From CAHJXF01 sp038225855 (GTDB lineage: Bacteria > Pseudomonadota > Gammaproteobacteria > Burkholderiales > Burkholderiaceae_D), in NCBI GenBank assembly GCA_038225855.1, contig JBBRQU010000001.1, positions 62,001 through 126,000 on the forward strand: a stretch of DNA of 64,000 nt. Reading direction: 5' to 3'. This document shows, piece by piece, positions 8,874 through 17,595 of the stretch. A program made the position numbers and the translations under genes. Below the pieces are notes generated by a model. That model searched no databases. It saw nothing but the letters and a program-made list of their open reading frames with translations, and was not told the origin of the DNA. Every line of letters begins with the position of its first letter. Position 1 is the stretch's first letter.

Positions 8874-9980
8874 GTGACCGAACGCGTTCGTGAGGCACAC
8901 GCTCGACAGCAAGCGGTGGATGCGCTGCTTCCATCGGCACTCACGCCCGCGCTCGCGTCCGACGCCACGCCCATAGCCCTCACGACCGGCGATGTGCTGC
9001 GCGCCATCGTCGAAGGGCGTGGACTGAAGATCCCGAAGGACCTGATGTCGGACCTTGGCGGCGAAGGCGCGGCCACGCTCTGGAAGCTCAACGCCGCGCA
9101 GACGCTGGTGATCTCGCACACCAGCCGCGAGGCCGCGATCGACGACGCGTTCGAGTGCGGCCGCATCGCGGCGACGGCGGCGCTGACCTCGATCCATGCG
9201 CGAGCCGCGGCGCCGCTCTTCGCGCGCTTGATCTGCGAGTGTCCGGCGGCAGCCACCCATGCCGCGAAAAAGAGTCTCGTCGAAGGCGTCGCGGTTGCGA
9301 TGAGCGATGCGGGCGCGGTGCTCGCTGATGCGCAGGTGGTCGATGCGCCCAGCCTGCGTTTCGATGTCCTGGTCGCGGGCATCGTGCGGCCCGATCGCGT
9401 ACGCGGCATCGCCGGCGCGCAGCCCGACGACGTGCTGATCCTCGCAAGCCCGCTCGGCGCGGGCATCTACGCGGCTGCGAGTGCAAGAGGCAAGTTGTCG
9501 GTCGACGATCGACGCGTGTTGATCGAGCACGCGACGCGGCCCCATGGCCTGGGCGTCACGCTCGGCACGATCAAGAACGTCCACGCGGTCGCCGAAGTAG
9601 GACCGCAGGGATTGATCGCAGCAACGCTGGCGATCGCGCGCACGGCCGGCTTGATCGCGACGCTCGATGTGCGTCATGTACCGGCGCTCGCTCGTGCATT
9701 GATGCTCGCCAAGTCGGGATGCGTCGCGCCACTGTCGTCGCGCAACTGGAATCGCGACGGCGCGATGGTCAAGCTCGACGAAACCGTGATGCCCGAGATG
9801 CGCGCGCTCCTCACCGATCCGCAAGCCAGCGGCGCGCTCTTGATTTCATGCAAGCGCGAATCGGTGGGGCGTGTGCTGAGGCTGTGCGAGAACGAGGCGG
9901 GGACCCGGGCGGCGGAGATTGGACGTCTCGCGTCTGCGTTTGAGGACGCAGAGACGACGCAATGGCTGACGATCGCATAG
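8874..9980 (+). CDS. SelD/AIR-synthase-like protein, probable pseudoenzyme
   Basis: A 368-residue protein starting with GTG behind a GGAGG sequence and coupled to fabI. The C-terminal two thirds resemble selenophosphate synthetase: FECGRIAATAALTSIHA matches the FGRIAAANALSDVYA region, PDDVLILASPLGAGIYAAA matches the SelD LTKPLGTG region, and LTDPQASGALL matches the signature LTDPQTSGGLL. The N-terminal catalytic Cys/Sec-Lys loop is absent. The metal-binding aspartates of DDAAV, SDVYA and TDVTGFG are replaced here by GEGAA, TSIHA and AEVGPQG. It is therefore unlikely to make selenophosphate. Its own role is unknown; the link to fabI may be purely positional. Confidence 0.6.
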   Translation: MTERVREAHARQQAVDALLPSALTPALASDATPIALTTGDVLRAIVEGRGLKIPKDLMSDLGGEGAATLWKLNAAQTLVISHTSREAAIDDAFECGRIAATAALTSIHARAAAPLFARLICECPAAATHAAKKSLVEGVAVAMSDAGAVLADAQVVDAPSLRFDVLVAGIVRPDRVRGIAGAQPDDVLILASPLGAGIYAAASARGKLSVDDRRVLIEHATRPHGLGVTLGTIKNVHAVAEVGPQGLIAATLAIARTAGLIATLDVRHVPALARALMLAKSGCVAPLSSRNWNRDGAMVKLDETVMPEMRALLTDPQASGALLISCKRESVGRVLRLCENEAGTRAAEIGRLASAFEDAETTQWLTIA

Positions 9981-10251
9981 CTTGAACTTGTCTTCCCGCG
10001 AGGCGGCGATGACGCGATCCTCTGCCGCTTGCCGCCCGCATCGCACCGCTCGTCTGACTATTCGTCGCGACACCTTTCTCCTGTCGCGCCTTGCAGGGCT
10101 TTGCGGTAGCCTAGTTGCCCGTCGTCGAGCGCGCGCATCGCAAGCTCGGCTCCGCCTGACCCCACCCGATTTCGCATGGCCGTTCATTCGAGCGGCTGCG
10201 CCGTTTTTACGTCCCCTGCCGTTTCCATAGCCGACGAAAGCTCACGACTTC

Positions 10252-11757
10252 ATGAGTGCACTTCCCGCATCCGCCGCCGCGCGCCGCGCAACCGTTGACC
10301 CGATCGCGGACTTGTTCGCGACGCTGCATTCCGACGCGGCCTTCTTCGCGGTCCGTCTGGTCGAAGAAGACAGCGAGACGATCGCGGTTCGCAAGGGCGT
10401 ACCGCAACCGTTCGCGCGACGCATCGACCGCGGCGCGATGGTGACCGTGATCGATCAGGGCTCGTACGGCTATGCGGCCACGGCCGACATTTCGCATGCC
10501 GGGCTGCAACTCGCGCTCGACCGTGCACATGCGTGGGCGCGTGCGTCGAGCGCGACCTCGGTCATGAAGTTCCCCACGCCCGCCGACGACGCGCCGCGCG
10601 GCCACTTCGTCTCGCCGCTCGAAAAGCCCATGCCCTCGCGCCGCGATCTGTTCGCGCTGGTCGCATCGGTCGACGCGGCTGCGCAGATCGACGCGCGCGT
10701 GGTCGACAGCTTCGCGTCGGTCGAGACGTGCAGCGCGACCCATCGCTACCTGACCAATCGCGGCGGCGATGTCACCCAGCTCTATCGCTTCGTATTGCCT
10801 AACCTCCAGGTCACCGCGAGCGACGGCCGCGATACGCAGACGCGCAGCCTCGCCGGCCAGTACAACGGCTTCTGCCAGCAGGGCGGCGCCGAGGTGCTTG
10901 CGCGCTCGGGCTTCGCAGACGGCGGCGCGACAATCGCGCGCGACGCGATCGAATTGCTCGAGGCGCCCAACTGTCCGAGCGGCAAGATGGATCTCCTGTT
11001 GATGCCCGACCAGATGATGCTGCAGATCCACGAGTCGATCGGCCACCCGCTCGAACTCGATCGCATCCTCGGCGACGAACGCAACTTCGCGGGCACGAGC
11101 TTCGTCACACTCGACATGTTCGGACACTATCAATACGGCTCTCCATTGCTGAACGTGAGCTTCGATCCGACGCGCTCGCATCAATTCGCGAGCTATGCGT
11201 TCGACGACGAAGGCACGCCCGCAATGCGCGAACTTCTTATCGAGGACGGCGTGCTGGTCAAGCCGCTCGGCGGCGCGCTCTCGCAGGCGCGCGCGAAGCA
11301 TCTGCTCGGCGAGCATGTCGATCTGGGCGGCGTAGCCAACACCCGATCGGCGAGCTGGAACCGGGCGCCGATCGATCGCATGGCCAACCTCAACATCGAG
11401 CCGGGCGCGTCGAGCCTCGACGAAATGATCGCGACCATCGAGCGCGGCGTGATGATGAAGACCAACGTCTCGTGGTCGATCGACGACTCGCGCAACAAGT
11501 TCCAGTTCGGCTGCGAATGGGGCCGCCTGATCGAGAACGGCAAGCTGACGTCGCTCGTCAAGAATCCCAACTATCGTGGCGTGTCGGCCACCTTCTGGCG
11601 CAGCCTCAGTATGGTCGGCGACGAGAGCACCGTCGAAGTGATGGGCACGCCGTTTTGCGGCAAGGGCGAACCCGGACAAGTGATCCGCGTCGGGCATGCA
11701 TCGCCTGCGTGCCTGTTCGCCGACGTCGATGTCTTTGGCGCCGAGGGCGCGCCATGA
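10252..11757 (+). CDS. tldD: TldD-like subunit of a TldD/TldE (PmbA) metalloprotease
   Basis: A 501-residue protein of the TldD/PmbA family. Family members form a heterodimeric zinc protease that unfolds and trims peptide substrates, as in microcin B17 maturation and CcdA turnover in E. coli. The active-site motif HExxxH is present as HESIGHPLELDRILGDE near residues 262-278. Two further regions, GSPLLNVSFDPTR and NTRSASWNRAPIDRMANLNI, fit the family. The next gene encodes the partner and starts with an ATGA overlap. The ATG at 10252 is the first good start. The gene is preceded by about 270 bases without a recognisable gene. Confidence 0.88.
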   Translation: MSALPASAAARRATVDPIADLFATLHSDAAFFAVRLVEEDSETIAVRKGVPQPFARRIDRGAMVTVIDQGSYGYAATADISHAGLQLALDRAHAWARASSATSVMKFPTPADDAPRGHFVSPLEKPMPSRRDLFALVASVDAAAQIDARVVDSFASVETCSATHRYLTNRGGDVTQLYRFVLPNLQVTASDGRDTQTRSLAGQYNGFCQQGGAEVLARSGFADGGATIARDAIELLEAPNCPSGKMDLLLMPDQMMLQIHESIGHPLELDRILGDERNFAGTSFVTLDMFGHYQYGSPLLNVSFDPTRSHQFASYAFDDEGTPAMRELLIEDGVLVKPLGGALSQARAKHLLGEHVDLGGVANTRSASWNRAPIDRMANLNIEPGASSLDEMIATIERGVMMKTNVSWSIDDSRNKFQFGCEWGRLIENGKLTSLVKNPNYRGVSATFWRSLSMVGDESTVEVMGTPFCGKGEPGQVIRVGHASPACLFADVDVFGAEGAP

Positions 11758-13166
11758 GCGCGCTGCCGATGAGCTCCGCGGATGCGGCCGCAAGCGCAGC
11801 GAGCGTCACGACTCGCGTCGATGCCGAGAATTACTTCGCCGAGCTCGCGAAGGGTCTGCCCAAATATCTGCAAGGCAACGAAGCGTTCACGTGTTCTTAC
11901 GCGGCCGAACAGTCGGACTTCGTGCGCTTCAATCACGCGCGTATTCGACAGGCCGGCCATATCGATCAGACCTACCTGTCGTTGCGCCTGATCGATGGGA
12001 CGGGAGATGGCGCGGGGCAGCGGCAGGCCTCGCTCTCGTTGACGCTGACGCGCGACCTGGCGAGCGATCTCGTCCATTGCGAACGCGCATTCGCGTCGTT
12101 GCGCAGCGTGTTGCCGGACCTGCCCGCCGATCCGCTGTTGACGGTCGAGACCGAAGGCTTCACGTCGCGCAACGTGCGCGTCGGTCGCTTGCCGAGCGGG
12201 ATCGACATGGCCTCATCCATCACCGACCTCGGCGTCGGTCACGACCTCGTCGGCTTTCTCGCAAGCGGCCCGATCCAGCGCGGCTATGCGAGCTCGTACG
12301 GCCACCACAACTGGCACGAAGTCGCCAACTTCAATTTCGAATGGAGCCTCTATTACGAAGCCGACAAGGCCGCTAAGAGCAGCTACGCCGGATTCGATTG
12401 GGATGCCGAAGTGCTGCGCGCGAAGATCATCCGCGCGGCCAACGATGTCGCCGTGTTGCGCCAGCCGCCCAGGCTGCTCGAGCCCGGCGCGTATCGCGTC
12501 TTCCTCGCGCCCACGGCGATGGCCGAGATCGTTTCGATGATGACGTGGGGCGGTTTCTCCGCCAAGTCGCGCGCGACGCGGCAGAGCCCGCTGCAAAAAC
12601 TCTATGACGGGCAGGCGAGCCTGAGCCCGATGGTGTCGATCGCCGAACATACGGCCGGCGGCTTGTCGCCCGCGGTGCAGTCCGATGGATTTCGCCGACC
12701 CGACCGCGTCAGCCTGATCGACGCGGGCAAGGGCGCGGACCTGCTGGTCTCGCCGCGCACCGCGCGCGAATACGGACTCGCGCAGAACGGCGCCGAAGTC
12801 GACAACGAAGTCCCGCAGTCGCTCGACATGGCCGGAGGCGGCGTCGCCAGCGAGGACGTGCTGCGCGAGCTCGGCACGGGTCTATGCATCAACAACCTTT
12901 GGTACCTCAACTTCTCCGACCGCATGAACTGCCGCATGACCGGCATGACCCGCTTCGCCACCTTCTGGGTCGAGAACGGTGAAGCGGTCGCGCCGGCCAA
13001 CGTGATGCGCTTCGACGATAGTCTCTTTCGCATCCTCGGCGACAACCTCACCGGCCTGACCGCGACGCGTGAGTTCATTCCGGATTCGAGCACCTACAAG
13101 TCGCGCACGACGTCCAGCATGCGGGTGCCGGGGGCGTTCGTGGATGGGTTCTTGTTGACGTTGTAG
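11754..13166 (+). CDS. TldE/PmbA-like partner subunit of the TldD metalloprotease pair
   Basis: A 470-residue protein of the same family as the upstream TldD but without an HExxxH motif, as expected of the TldE (PmbA) half of the heterodimer. The start at 11754 overlaps the tldD stop (ATGA), which suggests equimolar synthesis. Family features include the N-terminal YFAELAKGLPKYLQGNEAFT region and the C-terminal NLWYLNFSDRMNCRMTGMTRFATFWVENGE region, which resembles the GREGT/FxxxNGE end of PmbA proteins. The physiological substrate is unknown. No RiPP precursor or gyrase-poison gene is visible beside it. Confidence 0.82.
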   Translation: MSALPMSSADAAASAASVTTRVDAENYFAELAKGLPKYLQGNEAFTCSYAAEQSDFVRFNHARIRQAGHIDQTYLSLRLIDGTGDGAGQRQASLSLTLTRDLASDLVHCERAFASLRSVLPDLPADPLLTVETEGFTSRNVRVGRLPSGIDMASSITDLGVGHDLVGFLASGPIQRGYASSYGHHNWHEVANFNFEWSLYYEADKAAKSSYAGFDWDAEVLRAKIIRAANDVAVLRQPPRLLEPGAYRVFLAPTAMAEIVSMMTWGGFSAKSRATRQSPLQKLYDGQASLSPMVSIAEHTAGGLSPAVQSDGFRRPDRVSLIDAGKGADLLVSPRTAREYGLAQNGAEVDNEVPQSLDMAGGGVASEDVLRELGTGLCINNLWYLNFSDRMNCRMTGMTRFATFWVENGEAVAPANVMRFDDSLFRILGDNLTGLTATREFIPDSSTYKSRTTSSMRVPGAFVDGFLLTL

Positions 13167-13208
13167 CTGTAGCCCCGTCCGGGCCACTGCAAATAACATT
13201 TGCCTTCA

Positions 13209-13226
13209 GTTGTCAAATCTGACAAC
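13209..13226. promoter_or_regulatory. Candidate autoregulatory operator of the HigBA-like pair
   Basis: Perfect inverted repeat with 7-base arms GTTGTCA and TGACAAC and a four-base AATC spacer. It lies 21 bases before the toxin start codon. Position and symmetry fit an operator bound by the XRE antitoxin. This is inferred from position only. Confidence 0.55.
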
Positions 13227-13246
13227 ATGCGCCGTCGGAGTCCGGG

Positions 13247-13594
13247 GTGACAAGAACAACATGGCCGATTTCCTGGGTCAGCGCCGCCCTTAAAGAATTC
13301 GACAGCTTCCCTGACGGGGCACAGGCGATCTGCCTGGCGGCGCTGACGATCGCGGCGGAGGGCGGCAAGGCAGACATCGCCAAGCCGCTCAAAGGTTTGG
13401 GATCGGGCGTGATGGAAATCGCATTGCCCTACCGTGGCAACGCCTTTCGGCTGGTGTACGCCGTGCGGATTGGCGCGGAACTGTGGGTCGTGCATGCGTT
13501 CCAGAAGAAATCGACTCAAGGGATCAAGACCCCGAAGCACGAGATCGATCTGATCGCGGCCCGGGTGAAAAGATTGAAGGAGATGTTGCGATGA
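13247..13594 (+). CDS. RelE/HigB-type toxin (phage Gp49-like family)
   Basis: A 115-residue protein of the Gp49-like/HigB toxin family (DUF891), which are ribosome-dependent mRNA interferases in characterised cases. Typical segments are IAKPLKGLGSGVMEIALPYRGNAFRLVYAVRIG and WVVHAFQKKSTQGIKTPKHEIDLIAARVK; the lysine-rich KKS..GIKTP stretch is the best family marker. It starts with GTG after a GGAG sequence. The antitoxin start overlaps its stop by ATGA. The toxin-first order is typical of HigBA. Confidence 0.85.
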   Translation: MTRTTWPISWVSAALKEFDSFPDGAQAICLAALTIAAEGGKADIAKPLKGLGSGVMEIALPYRGNAFRLVYAVRIGAELWVVHAFQKKSTQGIKTPKHEIDLIAARVKRLKEMLR

Positions 13595-13911
13595 AAGGCG
13601 AACCGCTCGAGGTCATCCGTGGCCGCGGCAATGTTTACTGCGACCTCGGCCAGGACGATGCTGATGTGAAGCAATTCAAGGCGCTGTTGGCGGCCGAGAT
13701 CATCAAGACCCTCGATCGCGACGGCCTGACAGTGCGGGCTGCGCATGCGCGCACCGGCATCGCCGCAGCCGACTTCTCCCGCATCCGCAATGCCGACCTC
13801 GCGCGCTTCACGCTCGATCGCCTGGTCGGAATCATCAACCGTCTTGGCGCTCGCGTTGAAATCAAACTGAAGGTCCAGCCCGCGCGCAGCGGGCACGCCG
13901 CACTGGCATGA
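13591..13911 (+). CDS. XRE-family antitoxin (HigA-like)
   Basis: A 106-residue DNA-binding protein coupled to the toxin gene by an ATGA overlap. The central part reads as a helix-turn-helix (LTVRAAHARTGIAAADFSRI, then RNADLARFTLDRLVGIINRLG), which matches the XRE antitoxins paired with Gp49-like toxins. It should neutralise the toxin and repress the operon, possibly through the palindrome at 13209-13226. The C-terminal tail is basic and probably disordered. Confidence 0.85.
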   Translation: MKGEPLEVIRGRGNVYCDLGQDDADVKQFKALLAAEIIKTLDRDGLTVRAAHARTGIAAADFSRIRNADLARFTLDRLVGIINRLGARVEIKLKVQPARSGHAALA

Positions 13912-14023
13912 AGGGCCGTTCAGGTGAATGGATTCGAGCAAGAAGCTGGCTTCGAAAACAAAGCCTGCTGCAATAAATCAAATACTCGGTCAGGCTTTCG
14001 TGCTCGCCGCTCTCGGGTCCATC

Positions 14024-15064
14024 TCAAGCCTCACTCCCCGTCTTTACCGGATACCCCGCTTCCCTCCAGGCCTTCATCCCCCCATCCAGCGCCACCGCCC
14101 GCTGAAAACCCAACACCTTCAGCGTCGACGCCGCCAGCGTCGAGATGCGCCCGAACTCGCAGCAGGTCAGGATGCGGCGTGTCGGGTCGGGCAGTTCCTC
14201 GTTGACTCTCAACTCGAGTTGCCCGCGCGGCAGGTGGCGCGCGCCGGCAATGTGTCCGGCCTGATAGGCGTCGCGCTCGCGCACGTCGAGGATGACGATC
14301 TCGTCATCGCCGGCCTCGACACGAGCCTTCACTTCGGCCAGCGACATGAACGGCACCGAGGCCGCCGCCTCGGCGAGTAATTCGGCCACGGTCTTGCCGC
14401 CGCTGGTGTTGGTGCGCAGCGCTTCGGTGACGTGCGTGGGCATGGTCAGGTTCAAGCCGCGCATCATGGCGACGAAGGCGGCGCGGTCCTGGGTCAACAG
14501 GCGCGGGTTCTCGGCGGCTTCGTGGCCGATGGTCGAGTGGCTGCGTCCCTTGTACTCGTGCGCCGGATAGACCTTCAACGCGTCGTCGAGCTTGAGGACG
14601 CGATTGAACAGGCTGTCGTACAAAGCCTCGGGGTCGCCCGTGGGCAGGTCGGTGCGACCGGTCGCGCCGATCAGCAAGGTGTCGCCGGTAAAGACCCGGT
14701 CTTCGGTCACGAGGCACATCGAGTCGCTGGTGTGACCGGGCGTATGCATGACCTTCAGCCGCAGCTTGCCCACGATCACCATCTCGCCATCGTCGACGTG
14801 CATGTCGACCATTGGCGCGGGGCTCGAGCGATGCATCACGGCCGGCACGCCGAGTTGCCGCGCGAGTTGTCGAGTGCCCGAGAAGTGATCGGCATGCGTG
14901 TGGGTGTCGATCGCGAAATGAATGCGCAAGCCGTCGCGCGCGGCGAGCGCGAGATATCGATCGATCCGGCTCGCCTCCGGATCGATCACCGCGGCCGCGC
15001 AGGTCTCTTCACACCCGATCAGGTACGACTGGCAGCCGCCGGTGGCGATCTGCTCGAAGATCAT
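14024..15064 (-). CDS. MBL-fold hydrolase fused to a rhodanese domain (persulfide dioxygenase-like)
   Basis: A 346-residue protein from the ATG at 15064, which has a GGGGG sequence six bases upstream. Residues 1 to about 230 form a metallo-beta-lactamase fold with THTHADHFSG (metal ligands), HTPGHTSDSM, FTGDTLLIGATGRTDLP and YPAHEYKG, the pattern of ETHE1-type persulfide dioxygenases. Residues from about 245 form a rhodanese domain (DVRERDAYQAGHIAGARHLP) with its active-site cysteine in CEFGRIS. Such fusions handle glutathione persulfide or other sulfane sulfur. It sits 45 bases downstream of a peroxiredoxin gene on the same strand, which suggests a thiol/sulfur stress unit. Exact substrate not proven. 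Confidence 0.85.
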   Translation of the reverse strand: MIFEQIATGGCQSYLIGCEETCAAAVIDPEASRIDRYLALAARDGLRIHFAIDTHTHADHFSGTRQLARQLGVPAVMHRSSPAPMVDMHVDDGEMVIVGKLRLKVMHTPGHTSDSMCLVTEDRVFTGDTLLIGATGRTDLPTGDPEALYDSLFNRVLKLDDALKVYPAHEYKGRSHSTIGHEAAENPRLLTQDRAAFVAMMRGLNLTMPTHVTEALRTNTSGGKTVAELLAEAAASVPFMSLAEVKARVEAGDDEIVILDVRERDAYQAGHIAGARHLPRGQLELRVNEELPDPTRRILTCCEFGRISTLAASTLKVLGFQRAVALDGGMKAWREAGYPVKTGSEA

Positions 15065-15109
15065 GTGCGCCCCCAAGTCCCCCGACCCACCGACCGATCG
15101 CTCCTTCCC

Positions 15110-15769
15110 TCACCCCGGCTGCTTGGTCACGCGCAGATAGGGCTTGATCGCCTTGTATCCGGGGAACAGCGTCTTCGCGTCGTCGTCGGTCACCGAGCCC
15201 GCGATAATCACGTCTTCGCCGTGCTTCCAGTTCACCGGCGTCGCCACCTTGTGCTTGGCGGTGAGCTGCATCGAATCGAGCACGCGCAGGATCTCGTCGA
15301 AGTTGCGGCCCGTCGTCATCGGGTAGGTGAGCATCAGCTTGATCTTCTTGTTGGGGCCGATGATGAATACCGATCGCACCGTGGCGTTGGTCGCGGCGGT
15401 GCGGCCGTCGGACGTGCCGGGCTCTTCTGCGGGCAGCATGTTGTAGAGCTTGGAGACCGCGAGATCGGTGTCGCCGATCATCGGGTACTTGGGCATGTGG
15501 CCCTGCGTTTCCTCGATGTCCTTGGCCCACTTGGCGTGGCTGTCGACCGGGTCCACCGACAGGCCGATGATCTTGGTGTTGCGCCTGGTGAACTCGGGCT
15601 CGATCTTGGCCATGTAGCCCAACTCGGTGGTGCACACGGGCGTGAAGTCCTTGGGATGCGAGAACAGCACCGCCCAGCCATCGCCGATCCAGTCGTGGAA
15701 GTTGATCGTTCCCTGTGTCGTGTTGGCGGTGAAGTTGGGGGCGACGTCATTGATGCGTAGAGAAGACAT
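15110..15769 (-). CDS. Peroxiredoxin, 1-Cys (Prx6) type
   Basis: A 219-residue thiol peroxidase. The peroxidatic cysteine is in the PVCTTE motif within HPKDFTPVCTTELGYMAKIE near residue 46. The extended C-terminal dimerisation domain, including HKVATPVNWKHGEDVIIAGSVTDDDAK, is typical of Prx6-like 1-Cys enzymes. No resolving cysteine is evident. The start has AGGAG six bases upstream. It reduces hydrogen peroxide or organic hydroperoxides in the cytoplasm, and probably shares a transcript with the MBL-rhodanese gene that follows. Confidence 0.93.
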   Translation of the reverse strand: MSSLRINDVAPNFTANTTQGTINFHDWIGDGWAVLFSHPKDFTPVCTTELGYMAKIEPEFTRRNTKIIGLSVDPVDSHAKWAKDIEETQGHMPKYPMIGDTDLAVSKLYNMLPAEEPGTSDGRTAATNATVRSVFIIGPNKKIKLMLTYPMTTGRNFDEILRVLDSMQLTAKHKVATPVNWKHGEDVIIAGSVTDDDAKTLFPGYKAIKPYLRVTKQPG

Positions 15770-15825
15770 CTTGGGCTCCTTGTTGGTGGCAAAGGCGATA
15801 ACGATAAAGGATTTGAACTCGAAAT

Positions 15826-17595
15826 TCAGTATAGGCGGCCCAGCAACGCTTCAAACGCCTCGACTGCCAATTGAATATCGTCCGCGGTACTCGACTCCAG
15901 CGGATTGTGGCTGATGCCGCCGTTCTCGCCGCGCACGAACAGCATCGCTTGCGGCATCGCTTCGTGCAGCTTCATCGCGTCGTGACCCGCCCCGCTGGGC
16001 ATGCGGTGGATCGGCAGGCCGAGGCCGAGCACTGCGGCTTCCCAGCGCGACTGCCACTCGCAAGCGCTCGCACATGCGGGCACGCGCATGGTTTCTTCGG
16101 CTCGGTACGAGAGGCCGCGCCTCGCGCAGATCGCCGCGAGTTCATCGAGCACGTCTTGCACGCAGGCGTCGCGTACGGCATCGGTAGTCGATCGAATGTC
16201 GAGGCTGAAGCGGCAACGGCCGGGAACCACGTTGGTCGAACCGCCCGGCACCTCGAGCATGCCGATCGTGCCGACCAGTTCGGGGACCGATGCGGCGCGG
16301 CGCTCGAGATGGAGCGCGAGTTCGGCGAACGCATTGACCGCATCGCGCCGGCTATCCATCGGAGTGGTACCGGCATGGCTCGCGACGCCGATCACCTCGC
16401 ACGCATAGCGCACGCTGCCGTTGATCGACGTCACGATGCCAAGCGGCAGGCCGAGTGCGTTCAACACCGGCCCCTGCTCGATGTGGACTTCGACGAAACC
16501 GAAATAGCGCGACGGATCGCGTTCGAGCGTCGCGATCGCTTCGCGCGTCGCGGGCAATTTCGCAAGCAGCATCGCGTCGCGCATGGTGATCCCGTCCGCA
16601 TCGGTCTGGTCCAACCAATCGAAGTCGAAGCGCCCGATCACAGCCCGCGATCCGAGGAAAGTCGCCTTGTAGCGCTGGCCCTCTTCTTCGGCGAAGCCGA
16701 TCACCTCGATGGCGAACGGTAGGCGCCTTCCCGCGCGATGCAGCGATTCGACGCACGCCATCGGCACCAGGATGCCGAGCCGTCCGTCGTAGCGGCCGGC
16801 GTTGCGCACCGTGTCGTAATGCGAGCCCGTGAGGAGGCGCTTCGAGGATGAGTCGCTCCCGTGATAAACCCCGACCAGGTTGCCCACCGCATCGATGCCG
16901 ATCTCGTCGAATCCGGTTTCGCGCATCCAGCCTGCGAGCATGCGCGCGCAGGCGCGATGCGCGTCGGTGAGGTAGGTGACGGTGAGCTGACCTTGCTCGG
17001 CGTACTCGCGATCGCTGAACTGCGCGAGCGCCTCGGCCTTGTCCCACACAGCGTTGCCGCGCATCGGCTCGGCATCGAAACGTCGAGCGATGCGCAACTC
17101 GGCGATGCGATCGATCTGGCGCAGACATTCGGCGAACTCGGTGTCGCGATGCGAAGCGAGTCGCCGCTCGAAGGTCGCGATGATTTCGGCGCGAGTCAGA
17201 CCGCGTCCGCGCGGTCCGTCCACCGCGAGGATGAAGGGCCAGCCGAAGCGTTCACGCCAGGCGTCGTTGAGCAACCTGAGGGTCGCCAACTCTTCGGGGC
17301 TGCAATGCGTGAGGCCGGCGCGCGACTGTTCGTCGGCCGAGGCTTCGGTCAACGTGCCCGCGAGCGCAGCCATGCCGGCGAGTTCCGGATGCGCAAGGAT
17401 CAGCGCAAGTTGCGCTTCGCGATCCGCGTCATGAACGATGCGCGCCATCGCGAACTTGAGCGCGGCGATGCTTGCGAAGGGACGCTGCGCCGCGGTCGAT
17501 TCTGCAATCCACGGAGAACGCTCGTAGAGACCGTCGAGCATCGCGCGCGCGTCGTCGATCGAGGCGGCGTTCAGTCGCGCCAGCACGTCACTCAT
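15826..17595 (-). CDS. Fused OHCU decarboxylase (UraD) and allantoate amidohydrolase (AllC-type)
   Basis: A 589-residue two-domain enzyme. Residues 1 to about 165 are OHCU decarboxylase, which turns 2-oxo-4-hydroxy-4-carboxy-5-ureidoimidazoline into S-allantoin; the HPELAG motif carries its catalytic histidine. From about residue 175 the chain is an M20-family amidohydrolase that opens allantoate, with metal-site segments GSHYDTVRNAGRYDG, FAEEEGQRYKATFLGS and HIEQGPVL and the dimerisation-domain sequence ASHAGTTPMDSRRDA. The start at 17595 overlaps the puuE stop (ATGA). The two domains catalyse steps on either side of allantoinase, so puuE plus this fusion covers OHCU to the allantoate-derived ureido product. 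Confidence 0.92.
   Translation of the reverse strand: MSDVLARLNAASIDDARAMLDGLYERSPWIAESTAAQRPFASIAALKFAMARIVHDADREAQLALILAHPELAGMAALAGTLTEASADEQSRAGLTHCSPEELATLRLLNDAWRERFGWPFILAVDGPRGRGLTRAEIIATFERRLASHRDTEFAECLRQIDRIAELRIARRFDAEPMRGNAVWDKAEALAQFSDREYAEQGQLTVTYLTDAHRACARMLAGWMRETGFDEIGIDAVGNLVGVYHGSDSSSKRLLTGSHYDTVRNAGRYDGRLGILVPMACVESLHRAGRRLPFAIEVIGFAEEEGQRYKATFLGSRAVIGRFDFDWLDQTDADGITMRDAMLLAKLPATREAIATLERDPSRYFGFVEVHIEQGPVLNALGLPLGIVTSINGSVRYACEVIGVASHAGTTPMDSRRDAVNAFAELALHLERRAASVPELVGTIGMLEVPGGSTNVVPGRCRFSLDIRSTTDAVRDACVQDVLDELAAICARRGLSYRAEETMRVPACASACEWQSRWEAAVLGLGLPIHRMPSGAGHDAMKLHEAMPQAMLFVRGENGGISHNPLESSTADDIQLAVEAFEALLGRLY

Noticed and set aside
9981..10251. Small frame of about 80 codons between the SelD-like gene and tldD
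   Set aside because: Arg-rich low-complexity translation without a ribosome-binding site or family resemblance. The region is treated as non-coding.
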